NCBI GenBank assembly: GCA_013054445.1 | Contig: JAAMPI010001078.1 | Span: 1-20,273, forward strand | Length of the DNA: 20,273 bases | Direction of reading: 5' to 3' | From: Cudoniella acicularis | Lineage: Eukaryota; Ascomycota; Leotiomycetes; Helotiales; Helotiaceae | Shown: positions 7,930 to 18,862 of the stretch, in pieces | Position numbering within the stretch: the first letter of the stretch is position 1 | Layout: every line of letters starts with the position of its first letter | Position numbers and translations under genes: made by a program | Notes under the pieces: generated by a model | Told to the model about the DNA's origin: nothing | The model's database searches: none | What the model saw: only the letters and a program-made list of their open reading frames with translations

Positions 7930-10756
7930 TCATTGGTTTCCTTCCTCCGTAACCTTTCTTTCACTCAACCCTCTACAAACCGTGATGAAGACACCGACCT
8001 TCTTCCGGAATTTGAAATACATCTCCTTTACTTCATCATCAGTGCCAAATTTCCTCTTCTCCCCTAAAGCTCTCTGCCTCGAATGCTTCGAGAAGTGGAG
8101 AATGAGCGTGAATATTTCCTCAAGCAGCTTCAGAACAGGCTGCTGGCGCTTTCTCAGGAAGAGGGCAAACATTATCCTATCCAAGACACGCTCGTGGTAA
8201 TCTCTTAATTTATCAAGACCTTCGTTCTGGCCAAGCGTGATGTTGTCAGCATCAGAATTTATTCGCTCCTCGATTTGATCTAATTTGCGTTGAAAAACTC
8301 GCCATGTAGCTTCAATTCCTGTATCAAAAAAGTATCCGCATATACTGGAAATGAAATGGTGCGCTTCGATGCGGAATCGTTGTGCCACAGGATCAATTCC
8401 TTGCCAGTAGGAGGTCCGGTCGGTTGCGTCCCGAAATAGGGCAGATACAACGTAGAGCATTCGAATAACCCGCAGGAGAAGCTTGAAGAGTTGATCGTAT
8501 TTATAAAGAATTATAGGTGTGATGATGGCGTCCAGTGGGGCGGGTGGTTTGTAGGATAAGCGGAGGAAATCCAATGCCTCGACCGAATTAGGGTCCATGC
8601 ACTCTTGGATTTCTTCCTCGGACATATCTCGAACTGCGAAGCTAAGATCACCTGGAAGAGAGGTTTGATCTAGGTACGTCCCAGCATGAGATTTTCTCAG
8701 GTCTTTATCTGAGACGTAGCTTTCCGTTAAAACTCCCATCAAAGCTAGTCGAAGCTCCGAGCTTGCGGGCGGCCAGGTATCTCTGCCCCCTAACCTTAGG
8801 CCCATGATATTACCAGACCGAGCAACGCCCCTCTGTCGTTCTGCACTTTCGAGCTCGGGATCAAAAAGTGCATGAGACAGTCTGCTTGAGAAAACACCAT
8901 TTCCCAGCAAGTGAAAACTTCGTTGGAGTTCGAGATGTTCCCGCAACTTATGGGAATTGAAAAACATTCGCATGCAAGTTCCATTAACAATTCGTGCCTG
9001 TGCTGAAATAATAGGATTAAAGGACAACAATGGCACTAAGGATATCGGCGGGGCAAAAATGGAATCCGAATAGTGATAATCACTGTCTCCTCTGGATATG
9101 AGATACGAATTCAGCTCTGTGGCAAGTTGGTCTGACTGTTTAATCTCCTGAAGTGGTTCGTTGAATGTAGTAATAGACGCCAACACATGTGCTTGCACTT
9201 CTCCTTCTGGCTTGCCGAAAAAATCGAGTTGAAAGAACTGCCCGTTTTCCACCGGAGGCATACTGACATTCTTGGATAATGGAGTATTTGTGTTAGAGAA
9301 CTGTTGGATAGCGGTCGTCAAGTCTTTTTCATATTGCAAGGCTTTTGATTCGACTGCCACAATATCTTGCCACGAGAACTTCCATTTCAATGTTGGGGGT
9401 TTAGCAGAGGCCACCACATCTGCTCTGGCCAGAGGATGATCCGCGTGATGGTCCTTCAAGAAACGAAGACTTCGACCAACCTCGAACATTGCCCGAGCGT
9501 CCTCAGGCGCAATAAAGGAAGGGACTTTGTCAATATCGAGAATGAAGTCGGGTTCTTGAAGCTCTAGTCCCTGTTCGTCTATCCATTCTTTTTTCTCAAC
9601 TTTGACGAAGCTTTTCCCATTTCCTTCTTTGGTTAAAGATAATCCCGCTTCACGTTGAAGGCCAAGCCATTCGCCAGAAAATTCAAGCCATGGTTGTGAG
9701 ACCCGCGACATTATTTCGAGCAGAATTCCTCTTAACGAGTCTGTCCTATGCTCTAGTAACTGAATTTCTTGAAATATCGTGGACAGCATTGACTCATCAC
9801 TTCGTGTAGTTGAAACATTGGTAACGATTCGCTGGAAACATTTCAATATCGAGTGAGCCGGCAAGAACAAAGCTTGCAGCTGGAGAATACTATTGTGCAT
9901 CGAGGTGCTAGCACTTAATCTTGACTGAATTGTTGCAAGTAAAGTAGAAACAGAATCAGCCAGCGCAATCCGCCCAGGCGTGAAATTCTTCATGTAGGAA
10001 TTATCGATGAAGTTTTGAAGAAATCGGGTGATATTTCCACAGTCGATGAACGTAGTCAAGAAGTCGTCAAGGGAGGAGCCAGTATATCCAGAGATTCTTA
10101 TTTCAGGATGAGTAGGGACAAAGGAGCGTTTACTTCCGTCCCATGAAAACAATACAGAGCTCCTTCCTAACCCAAGAGCCAATACTGAAGACGCATATAT
10201 CTTGCTCTGCAAGACAAGGTGATCGGTGTTGTCGATATTGAGAAAATCCTCACTTGCTGCAACCGCAACATCGAAAGTCGACGGCCCTGTTTCTGTAATA
10301 TATGGTGTTTGTTGTTCCGTGAACTTCGTACTTTCAAAAGCATCCCAGGAATAATAGTTCGGCTCGCTCAGTGGCAGCTCATCTGCTAACAGCCAGATGT
10401 CCCCCACATCAACAGAGGCCTGATTTGGAGAAGTATGAGGCTGTTTCTGGGAGCCGGTCGAGTCGGTGGGCGTTGGTATGCTTTCAGAAGCACTGAATGA
10501 TAGGTCCGGGATGCTGAAGAAGACATCTTCGCTTTGTTCTGGCCCTACGAGGGCTGGGAGTTCTTCGTCAAGATCTATGGTGATGTTAGTGAAGGTCCAT
10601 AAAAGGTTCCAATTAGACTCGGCGCGAGTTACCAGCAAGCGTCAGTTGGGAGAAAAGAGGACCATTTTGATCTCTCCCGCCATCATGTAATTTTGAGAGG
10701 CCCCATAGGTCTAGGATAGCAAATGGTTCTCCCGGATCTCTCCCATCGTCGTCCAT
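7930..10756 (-). CDS. Gamma-tubulin complex component, Spc97/Spc98 family, GCP5/GCP6 type
   Basis: This protein of the gamma-tubulin ring complex helps nucleate microtubules at the spindle pole body. The two exons are 10756-10633 and 10574-7930, separated by a 58 nt GTAACT...CACTAAC...ATAG intron in phase 1, giving 922 aa. The second exon has no usable ATG. ATG 10756 opens MDDDGRDPGEPFAILDLWGL and joins cleanly to DLDEELPALVG, so this start is well supported. The N-terminal grip1 part (about 160-460) includes a LVLQ..IYASSVLALGLGRSS region, a GEWLGL segment and then LELQEPDFI and GRSLRFLKDHH. The grip2 domain that binds gamma-tubulin follows at about 720-880, with ITPIILYKYDQLFKLLLRVI and ISSICGYFFDTGIEATWRVF. 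The short FAILDLW and FFSIPDLSF motifs near the start recall GCP6/Alp16, but GCP5 cannot be ruled out. It is transcribed divergently from EAF7. Confidence 0.88.
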
Positions 10757-10934
10757 TTTCGCATTTGTTTTTTTCGACTAAGTCGCGTCACTCTGTCGCA
10801 GACGCGCTGCAAATCGAGTCTTTGGATGAACGCGGGCGCTCCCGCCGCTAGCGACAAGCCAGGAACATCAATTTATGCTATCATGGACACAGCCTTTTGA
10901 AACCTTGTAACCACAACAATTGAATGTCGCCAGC
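10757..10934. promoter_or_regulatory. 178 bp bidirectional promoter region between the GCP5/6-like gene and EAF7
   Basis: The two start codons face away from each other with only 178 bp between them, so both core promoters and 5' UTRs must share it. It is GC-rich in the middle (CGCGGGCGCTCCCGCC) and has no TATA box that I can see, as expected for housekeeping genes. Confidence 0.6.
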
Positions 10935-11846
10935 ATGCCTCCAAAGAAGAAGGGGAAAGGAAATGCGAGGGCTGCTTCGACGCCCGTGGCAGACGACGAT
11001 GCAATGGCCATAGACACCCCGCAAAAGGTTGAAGAACCGCCAAAATCCAACCCCGACCTTCTAAAAGACCCTTGGACGGATGAACAAGAAACGTCGCTCT
11101 TCAAGGGGATTATTCGATGGAAGCCAGCTGGTAAATTCTTTGTGATGCACTCTTTTCCACTGCTAACATACGCTCCAGGTATGCACAAGCACTTTCGCAT
11201 GATCGCATTATCTGAACATCTACGAAATCATGGCTACGATCCAACCGTCGAAACTCACACGCGCATACCTGGAATATGGGCGAAGCTGCGAACCCTATAC
11301 AATTTGCATATTATTGATGAGAGGGAGAACTCATTTGATTACGAGGACGGGGATGACAAGTATCTTGAGTTCAATCTGCCATCGGATTACGAGGTGCCTA
11401 TGTTCATGAAGGGCAAACGCCGTCCAAGCGAAACACCATCATCACCTCCACGACTTAATAGATCACCATCACCACAAGTGCCAATTAAGCGGAAGAGGGG
11501 AGATACAGTCACTCAGAGGAATAGAGCTAGCACTGTTGACGATACCGATGACACGAGGACCTCTCCAGCGCAATCACCTGCACCAAAGACTACACGGGCG
11601 GGCCGAAGCGCAAATCGATTCATGGGAAGGGTGAAAGCAGAGTCCACCTCTAGGCAGCCTAGCAAAGACACCACGATGGATGAGGAAGAGGAAGTCGAAG
11701 ACGGGACAGAAGCTGGCGGCGATGACGAGGCTGAAGAAGAGGAAGGATCGCCGTCCCCTAATAAAGCGTCGAAAGCCGCTACGAAAGCAAAGGACGCATC
11801 CTCGAAAACATCAGGTCCTGCGAGGAAGAGCAAGCGAAAGAGGTAG
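10935..11846 (+). CDS. EAF7: Chromatin modification-related protein EAF7 (NuA4 subunit, CT20/MRGBP family)
   Basis: EAF7 belongs to the NuA4 histone acetyltransferase complex (human MRGBP) and acts in the nucleus. The two exons are 10935-11130 and 11179-11846, with a 48 nt intron (GTAAAT...GCTAACA...CCAG), giving 287 aa. I used ATG 10935 ([13 protein letters not shown]); the longer open frame before it has no ATG. The CT20 domain lies at about 38-125: [20 protein letters not shown], then after the splice [20 protein letters not shown] and [20 protein letters not shown]. Removing the intron restores the conserved RWKPAGMHKHF junction. The rest is low-complexity: a Pro/Ser stretch, a Glu/Asp-rich block (about 240-265) and a Lys/Arg tail ending KSKRKR that may act as a nuclear localisation signal. 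The intron is a multiple of three without a stop, so a retained form would carry 16 extra residues inside the domain. Confidence 0.92.
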   Translation: MPPKKKGKGNARAASTPVADDDAMAIDTPQKVEEPPKSNPDLLKDPWTDEQETSLFKGIIRWKPAGKFFVMHSFPLLTYAPGMHKHFRMIALSEHLRNHGYDPTVETHTRIPGIWAKLRTLYNLHIIDERENSFDYEDGDDKYLEFNLPSDYEVPMFMKGKRRPSETPSSPPRLNRSPSPQVPIKRKRGDTVTQRNRASTVDDTDDTRTSPAQSPAPKTTRAGRSANRFMGRVKAESTSRQPSKDTTMDEEEEVEDGTEAGGDDEAEEEEGSPSPNKASKAATKAKDASSKTSGPARKSKRKR

Positions 11847-12448
11847 TGCTTCTTAGACGTTGGGACAGGATTAAAACTTAATTATAGAAGCCGTATGCTA
11901 AAATTTGCATATAGAGCCAGATCTTACATGTACAAAAGCTGGGCATGACTCGCTGCGGCGTGGAAGACTTTCACATGCCATGTATAAACAGCTGCATTAT
12001 GAGGGACAGCTCACACCCAGCTAAGCTGCTGTTGAGGCATATGACCCCAATCAATACGAAGTAGCTATCCGAGGGCCATTCATTTAAGATCCATCCTTCG
12101 AGCCATCTCGTGCCGTAGTCAAACCCGCATACAGCCGTGTACCGAGCGGAAAACTCTTCTGATCAGGCTGGTCGGTCTCTCGGAGAGTCGGCGTGGATCT
12201 GTGGCTGGAGTCGCTGGCGTCGCTGGCGTTGGCGTGGGGCACGCAGACTCCGGGGAATGTTTTTGCCTCGGCATCTCGGACAAGCGCAACCGACCTCTGG
12301 CCAGGAGCCAACCACAAGCACAATAACGTCGATCCTCCGCTGCCATTCCGCTGCCGTTTCCCTGTAGTGCTTGTGAAAGAAAGTTTGCTCTTAACGTTGT
12401 TGATATCCCAAAAACCCTTTCCCAGCTTTTCCTCATACCGTCTTGGGA
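11847..12448. other. Upstream region of the carnitine acetyltransferase gene
   Basis: No gene is supported; open frames on both strands from 12084 to 12558 are random in composition. The region contains a CCAATCA box (12047-12053), typical of the fungal Hap complex, and two CCTCGG-type hexamers (CCGAGG at 12069-12074 and CCTCGG at 12266-12271). CCTCGG is the core bound by the fatty-acid regulators FarA/FarB in Aspergillus. The hexamer also occurs elsewhere in this window, so the link is suggestive only. The left part should be the EAF7 3' UTR. Confidence 0.45.
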
Positions 12449-14526
12449 ATGTTGAAGGTGCTCGCAAAGAGTCGTACGCAGTCTCAAGTGCTACGGAGCA
12501 GCTTCAAGCCTGGATTAAGAGTAAGTTTGCATGTGCTGATCCGTCGAGCGGAAACTAATAGCATTGGCAGAGTGGAGGGATAGCTATGGCACCAAAAAAC
12601 GCCCGGAGCAGCAGCTCTCTTCCAGGAGGTTCGCATTTCACTCCATTACCCCTCCTTGACAACGGCTAATTCTCCTCCAGGATACAAGGAGGATTCCACA
12701 AAAGGTCCCATGCTACGGTATGAGGACTCACTCCCCAAGCTCCCCGTACCGACCCTAGAAGAGACCGCAGCGCGGTACCTCAAGACATTACATCCCCTTC
12801 TCTCCCCATCCGAACTCGAATCCAGCACCAAAGCTGTCCAAAACTTCATCAAGCCAGGGGGGATTGGCGGCAAGCTACAAGAGAACTTGCTAGCTCGGAG
12901 AGAGGACCCAAAGCACAAGAATTGGCTGTACGAATGGTGGAATGATGGAGCATACTTGACATACCGCGATCCAGTCGTACCCTATGTCAGCTATTTCTAT
13001 TCTCACCGAGATGACAGGCGGCGGCGCGACCCTTCAAAGAGAGCTGCTGCCATCAGTACTGCAGTATTGGAATTCAAGAAGCAAGTTGATTCCGGCACTC
13101 TTGAGCCAGAATACATGAAGAAGTTGCCAATCTCCATGGAGAGTTACCAATGGATGTTCAACGCTTGCCGTGTACCTGCCAGGCCAGCCGACTATCCCGT
13201 TACATACCCCCCAGCAGAGAACAAGCATATATTGGTCATCCGGAAAAACCAATTCTTCAAAGTTTTGCACGAGGTTAATGGCAAACAATTAAATACTTCT
13301 GAATTGGAGCAGCAATTTAAGAGAATTTATGAAAAAGCGGAAAAGACACCGGCTGTCGGTATATTGACTTCTGAGAACCGCGACGTTTGGACTGATGCCA
13401 GGGAAGTCCTTCTCAAGGCGCATTCCTCAAATGCTACCGCTCTGAAGGCCGTTGAGTCTGCTTCATTCGTAGTTTGCTTAGACGATGCCTCGCCAGTTAC
13501 CCTCGAAGAGCGTGCCCATCAGTACTGGCATGGAGACGGTGCAAATCGCTGGTTCGATAAACCCCTCCAATTCATCGTCAATGACAATGGCACTTCAGGA
13601 TTCATGGGTGAGCATTCAATGATGGATGGCACTCCAACCCATAGACTGAACGACTACGTCAATGAAGTCATCTTCAACAATAAATTGGATTTCTCAGATC
13701 CGTCAATTCGATCCAACCTCCCCGAACCAACCCCTATCAAATTCCACGTCAACAAAGAAGTTCAGGCGGAGATCGAGCGAGCAACCAAGGACTTCACGGA
13801 AGTTATTGGCGCTCACGAATTACGCGTTCAAGCATACCAGGGATATGGCAAAGGCCTGATCAAGAAGTTCAAATGCTCGCCCGACGCATATGTCCAGATG
13901 ATCATCCAACTCGCCTACTTCAAGATGTACGGCAAGAACCGCCCAACCTACGAATCAGCAGCCACCAGACGCTTCCAACAAGGACGAACAGAGACATGTC
14001 GCTCTGTCTCCGACGACTCAGTCGCTTTCTGCAAAGCCATGAATGACGCTTCTGCTGATCCCCAAGAAACAATTGCCTTGTTCAGAAAAGCCATTAGTTC
14101 GCATGTTGAATACATCACAGCTGCTTCAGATGGCAAGGGTGTCGATAGACATCTGTTTGGCTTGAAGAAACTTCTTGCTCCTGGTGAGGAGCTGCCCGAG
14201 ATTTATAAGGATCCTGCGTATGGATACTCCAGCACATGGTTCCTTTCTACTTCGCAGCTGAGCTCGGAATACTTCAACGGATATGGCTGGAGTCAGGTTG
14301 TGGATGACGGGTTTGGAATTGCCTACATGATTAATGAGAATACGTAAGCTTTTCCTACCTCCCCCCCTTTTTCTAAAACCTCTACTAATATTTAAATAGT
14401 ATTCAATTCAATGTGGTCTCAAAGGGACTCGGCAGCGAAAGAATGAGCTTCTACCTCAATGAAGCAGCTGGAGATATCAGAGATCTTCTGCTTCCAACAT
14501 TGCACGCTCCAAAGGCAAAGTTGTAG
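12449..14526 (+). CDS. CAT2: Carnitine O-acetyltransferase, predicted mitochondrial and peroxisomal
   Basis: This enzyme transfers acetyl groups between CoA and carnitine, moving acetyl units between peroxisome, cytosol and mitochondrion. The four exons are 12449-12520, 12571-12628, 12681-14343 and 14400-14526, giving 639 aa. Introns of 50, 52 and 56 nt have GT-AG ends and ACTAATA or CTAAT branch sites. The first exon encodes a basic, Ser/Leu-rich presequence (MLKVLAKSRTQSQVLRSSFK) typical of mitochondrial import. A second in-frame Met starts MAPKNARSSS early in exon 2. The protein ends PKAKL, a PTS1 peroxisomal signal. Domain landmarks are the catalytic His in GEHSMMDG (about residue 355), the CoA-binding KGLIKKFKCSPDA (about 434), TETCRS (about 480) and the STSQ motif (about 566). 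This layout matches yeast Cat2 and Aspergillus AcuJ, where alternative starts give two forms. The long frame alone begins at a TTG inside intron 2, so the upstream exons are required. Confidence 0.95.
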
Positions 14527-15310
14527 ACTTGATCGAGGTAGGATGGGCGAGGGTCGAGGGAAAGCATGGAATGGAAGAACATAGAGAAATACACCAGAGA
14601 TGCACTGCTGTCTTTTTGGGCTAAAGCAGTGAGTGGAATGCCATGTACTATAGTGTCGTTCATGCAAGCATTGCGCATCTAGAAAAATTTTTTTATGAAT
14701 TGAAGAATTGAAGACGATGTTTTTTACTAATAATTTCGTCGTTCTTGTAAATTGAAACGTGGAGGCTATGATGTGAATGTATATATTCTCTCGATATTTC
14801 GGTGCATCATACCATGACGTGAATACGAATTTTAGCACTAGCTTTTTAGTGTTTCCTTTAAACCTTACAGCTAGCGTATATAATTTTACTACAACAAAAC
14901 TCATTACTGAACTCGTATTTTGTCTTCGTTTTTCTAGATTTAAATTGTCACTTCCTTTTTTCTTCTTTTTTTTTCTAGAAAAAACATTAAAGAACAAGTC
15001 AAATCAACCTAAACCAAATAAAATTCCACGCAATATAGACCAGGGTGACCCTAAATCGGGACCCGATCCCGAAAAATAGTGCAAGATGTCCCAAGGAAAT
15101 TAAAAAGCGAAGTTGCAACGTCACCACGAACGGGGGAGCAAGAAGTACAGTGGAAATGTCTTTTTAATCTACCATCTCCAATATAATACATTTTCATCAT
15201 ACACATGCTCCCTCCCACCCTGCTATCATTGTATCTCTTCTTCACTCTATACACGATAATCTACAGATCCAACTCATCTGGAAAGCTCTCTCCCGCTTCA
15301 GCCACCCACT
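14527..15310. other. Convergent 3' region between CAT2 and uS4m
   Basis: The two genes end facing each other across about 780 bp. The DNA is AT-rich, with T- and A-runs near 14960-15000. Open frames on both strands are of biased composition and show no family resemblance, so I see only 3' UTRs and spacer. Confidence 0.5.
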
Positions 15311-16865
15311 TTAACGTCGCCTCAGGTACCAATTGAACGCCAACTGCATCGTCTCAGGACTAAACGGCGTCGGCACCTCCGCAACACTAGGTCTCGCCAC
15401 GGGATGCCTCAAATACACCGCAGAGCAAATATTATGGTTGACCTCCAGATATCTCGGGATGAAAGCGAAAGCGCTCATGTAAGGTCTGGGTTGCCAGGGT
15501 GTGGCGTAGGGTTTCGACTCGTCGATGGGGTTTTCACGAGATTGGCGGATGAGTTCTCGGGTTTCCTTGTGCTTTTTCTCCTTCGCCTCCTTCTTTATCT
15601 TATGGAAGTCCGGCTTTTCTTCTGTTTGTATGTAGGTTTTCTTCGCTTCAGCCTTATTCTCGCCCTCTTCTGCTTCGGCTTTGGGTTCTGATTTGGGCTT
15701 GATGTGCTCAGGTAGAAATGCAACGATATTAGATCCAACGACGGCGCCGAAACGAGATTGCAGGTCGTCGAAGGTCTTTTCTAACTCATCGATAGGTAGA
15801 GTACCACATCGGCCCATGCCAATCCGAAGGTCCTTCTTGAGTGTCCGAAGAGCCTGCTTGCGTTTTGGGCGTAGCTTTTCCACCTTTGGTGAGTTTTTCT
15901 TATTGGTGCCAACTGTGAGCATCGAGTCGATTATTTTTATAATGCCTTGGATCTCGATTTTGCGCTGTTTACGTGTCTCCAGATCGTCGACTGCTCTTTT
16001 GGAACCGTTGGGGATCTGAGATACTGAGCTGGTGCTAGCTGCTTTCTTTTCGGCGGCAATCTTCGCAGAAGCTGCCTTTAGCATTCGCTCTCTGATTGCC
16101 TTCTTCTTTTCATTCCGCCTGGCGTTGGCAATTCTTCGGGCTTTTCGCAGTTCACGTCCCCTCCTCACTTGCTCTATCGTCTTAGGAACCCCGGTGGCAA
16201 AAAGAACACGCTCTGGATCGACTTGGAACATATCACCTGGATTAAGGAGATATCCAGGGTATGGCATCTAAGCCAATATTAGTATTTAGTCTAAACCAAT
16301 TGCTGTGTAAAAATCATACCTTCTTCCCATTGACCTTGACACTGCCATGTGTGACAAATTGCCTGGCTTGTCTTGCACTGCTAGCAAACAATGCTCTGAA
16401 TATAGCCACGTCTAACCGTCGCTCTATTGGTGCATATGTCATTTGCATGTATGGTGTTCTATGCTTCGGCTTGAGGGACGCTGCCCTTTTCTCCTGATCA
16501 GACAACTCACGCCCTGATCCTCTTCCTGTGGCCTGCTCAGAGCCATCAAACTCTGCCAGGTATCTATGGTCCATTGGTACAACAGCGTTCAGTCGCGAGC
16601 TGAACATTCGTTGCCATTGTCCCTCCCTAATCTGCTCGCCATGGTATGCACGCGACGCCGACTTTGCTGCCCATTTCTGTTGGAAATATGTCTTCTGGTC
16701 GACGTGTTGTTGCTTTAATCGAGTGAGATTGTAGAGGTTGTACTTGTTCCATGTCATGCGAAATTTCTGGAGAAAGGGAACTGGTCAGTTCTTGGCCCAC
16801 CTATTGACAAGACACAGGTGTGAACTTACCACCCGCTTGAGGCCATGAAATCTCTTTCTCGTCAT
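15311..16865 (-). CDS. NAM9: Mitochondrial small-subunit ribosomal protein uS4m (Nam9)
   Basis: uS4m binds 16S-type rRNA in the small subunit of the mitochondrial ribosome. The three exons are 16865-16830, 16766-16320 and 16267-15311, with introns of 63 nt (GTAAGT...TCTCCAG) and 52 nt (GTATGA...CTTAG), giving 479 aa. The 12-codon first exon ([12 protein letters not shown]) joins in frame to [19 protein letters not shown], the usual fungal Nam9 start. The S4 RNA-binding domain spans about 124-187: [20 protein letters not shown], then [14 protein letters not shown], and after the second splice [20 protein letters not shown]. The C-terminal half is a long Lys/Glu-rich extension ending in [12 protein letters not shown], in keeping with enlarged fungal mitoribosomal proteins. 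The gene diverges from the La gene to its right. Confidence 0.92.
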
Positions 16866-17347
16866 GATGGCAGTGATTGGGGGTTTCTGCGCGACGAGAT
16901 CCCAATTCTCTCCTCTCCTTCAATATCGGATGAGGTTCTTGTTAGCTGCCGATATTTTGTCACCCCGAGGCACTAGCGGCCGCACCGCCTCGCTTCGAAT
17001 TCTTTTTGCATCCGATCCTCGAAGGTAAAGCTTAAGAAGATCAATCGAGCTCCACCTTCTTGATTTTCCCTCATACTCTACACAATCTTGGAGGGGAACA
17101 ACTTGGTCGCATCCATCAGCTCCTTCTCAAGTTCGCTTTTTCTTCCAGCGGATGAGAATTTGCAGGCTTGTATCTTTCTGGAGCTCCCGCATTTTCACCC
17201 CGCTATTACCTCGAGTTACCTTTCGAGTCAGAGAAATTCACCCCCCAAACACATTGCTTGTCCAATCGCAAGCTTGTGTCTTTAGAATCAACTACATACA
17301 ACACCTACTCACGACTACTCTCTTGCGCATCACGATCGCAATTCGCA
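16866..17347. promoter_or_regulatory. 482 bp divergent promoter region between uS4m and the La gene
   Basis: Both start codons point away from this stretch. The right half is pyrimidine-rich (TTCTCAAGTTCGCTTTTTCT and similar), typical of a fungal 5' UTR leading to the La ATG. The open frame that continues upstream of that ATG from 17168 is not conserved-looking and is taken as leader. No firm factor-binding site is identified. Confidence 0.5.
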
Positions 17348-18862
17348 ATGTCTAATCTTCCAGTCGAGGCTACAGAGCCAGACCCAGCCACCACCTCAAT
17401 TGTCAACGACCAAACAGTTAACAACGAAGGCGGTGAAAAGTTAGCTCCAACCGAGACCGATATTAAGATGGCTGAAGCAGAATCCGAGCAAACAAATGGT
17501 GCCCAAAAAGTCAAGGAGGAGGCCAACGATATCAAGGAGGAGGAGACTGAAAACGACGCCAAGGTCAAGAAAGAGTTTTCTAAGAATGGCTTTTCAAAGA
17601 CCAAGAATCACGACCGCAAACCCTTCATCAAGCGCGAAAATCGCAGCAAATATGATCCCTCCATTTTGCCGGAAGAGAGCGACCCTCAGAAGATCCGCGC
17701 CCAGGTAGGCAATAAGTCCTTCAAATTTAAGGTCCACCTATATCTAATCATTTCTTCAAAAGGTCGAATTCTACTTTGGTGATACCAACCTGCCAACTGA
17801 TAATTTCATGTGGACGGAGACCGATGGCACTGCCAACAAACCAATCTCACTTAAGAAGATTCACGCTTTCGGCCGCATGAGACGCTTCCAGCCATATGTT
17901 GCAGTTGTGGATGCTCTTCGTCACAGCTCTTTCCTCGTTGTTGAGGGTGAAGAGGGAGAGGAAACTGTGAAGCGTAAAGTTGCTTATGATCCAACTATCC
18001 CACGACACAAGGCAGTTGCCAGAAGTATATATGCTAAGGGCTTTGGCGAGGAGGAGCCTAGCTCTCAGTTCGACATTGAGGCTTTCTTTGCTCCTTATGG
18101 CCCAACTAACTCCGTTCGTCTCCGCCGTGCAGATGATACTAAACTTTTCAAGGGATCGGTCTTTGTCGAATTTCAAGACGAAGAAACTGCCGAGAAGTTC
18201 CTTGCTCTTGACTCAAAGCCACTTTGGAAGGGAATGCATGAACTTGAGATCAAGCCCAAGAAAGTCTATATGGATGGCAAGACAGAAGAAATCAAGGATG
18301 GAAGAATGGAACCTAAGGAAACTTGGGCATCACGCGGTAGAGGCCGTGGTCGTGGAGGCCCTCGTGATGGAAATAGTGGCCGACGTGGTGATCGTCGCGA
18401 CCGTGGTGATCGTAATGATCATAGCGATCGTGGTGACAGAGATCCAGATGACTGGAAGAAGAGACGCGAGGAAGATCGTGCCAACGGTTTCAAGGACGGC
18501 CGTAATAGGGACAATGATCGTAAAGGCCGAGGCCGTGGAGGACGTGGACGTCGAGATCGCGATGAGCGAGGATCCAGGGACAATGATCGGAACCGTGAGC
18601 GGGATGAAGGGTACGATGACTTTAAACCAACTATGAAAACACTTGCTAACAACTCTATAGCGTGAAGAAGGAGGATGTCAAGTCTAAGGATGTGAAGGCT
18701 GAGAACATCAGAGCTGAAGATGCCCCATCCAAGGAGACCGTCGACACCCAAAGCCCACCAGTCAACGATAAGAAGCGTGCCCGCGAGGATGATGTCGCCA
18801 GCGAAGCCCCATCATCAAAGAAAGCTGATACCAAGTCCGACGTTCCTGTTGAAGCATCATAA
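17348..18862 (+). CDS. LHP1: La-domain RNA-binding protein (Lhp1-like) with an RG/RD-rich tail
   Basis: La proteins bind the 3' UUU-OH of RNA polymerase III transcripts and help mature tRNAs and other small RNAs in the nucleus. The three exons are 17348-17704, 17763-18610 and 18661-18862, with introns of 58 nt (GTAGGC...AAAAG) and 50 nt (GTACGA...GCTAACA...TATAG), giving 468 aa. After an acidic N-terminus the La motif spans about 100-190: SDPQKIRAQVEFYFGDTNLP crosses the first splice, followed by DNFMWTETDG, ISLKKIHAFGRMRRF and ALRHSSFLVV. An RRM follows at about 215-290 (RSIYAKGFGEEEPSSQFDIE, GSVFVEFQDEETAEKFL). The rest is an RG-, RD- and DR-rich disordered region (GRGRGRGGPRDGNSGRRGDR), then a Lys/Glu tail. 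If the second intron were retained, the protein would stop at 18665. The donor GTACGA is unusual, but branch and acceptor are good and the downstream frame is charged and typical. Confidence 0.92.

Noticed and set aside
12084..12558. Overlapping ORFs on both strands upstream of the acetyltransferase
   Set aside because: Random composition, no motifs, and they overlap the real first exon at 12449-12520.
14419..15079. ORFs of up to 192 codons on both strands between CAT2 and uS4m
   Set aside because: Low-complexity AT-rich translations full of Phe and Lys; one is antisense to the last CAT2 exon.
17847..18751. Several long ORFs antisense to or out of frame with the La gene
   Set aside because: They are shadows of the repetitive RG/RD coding sequence and carry no independent motifs.
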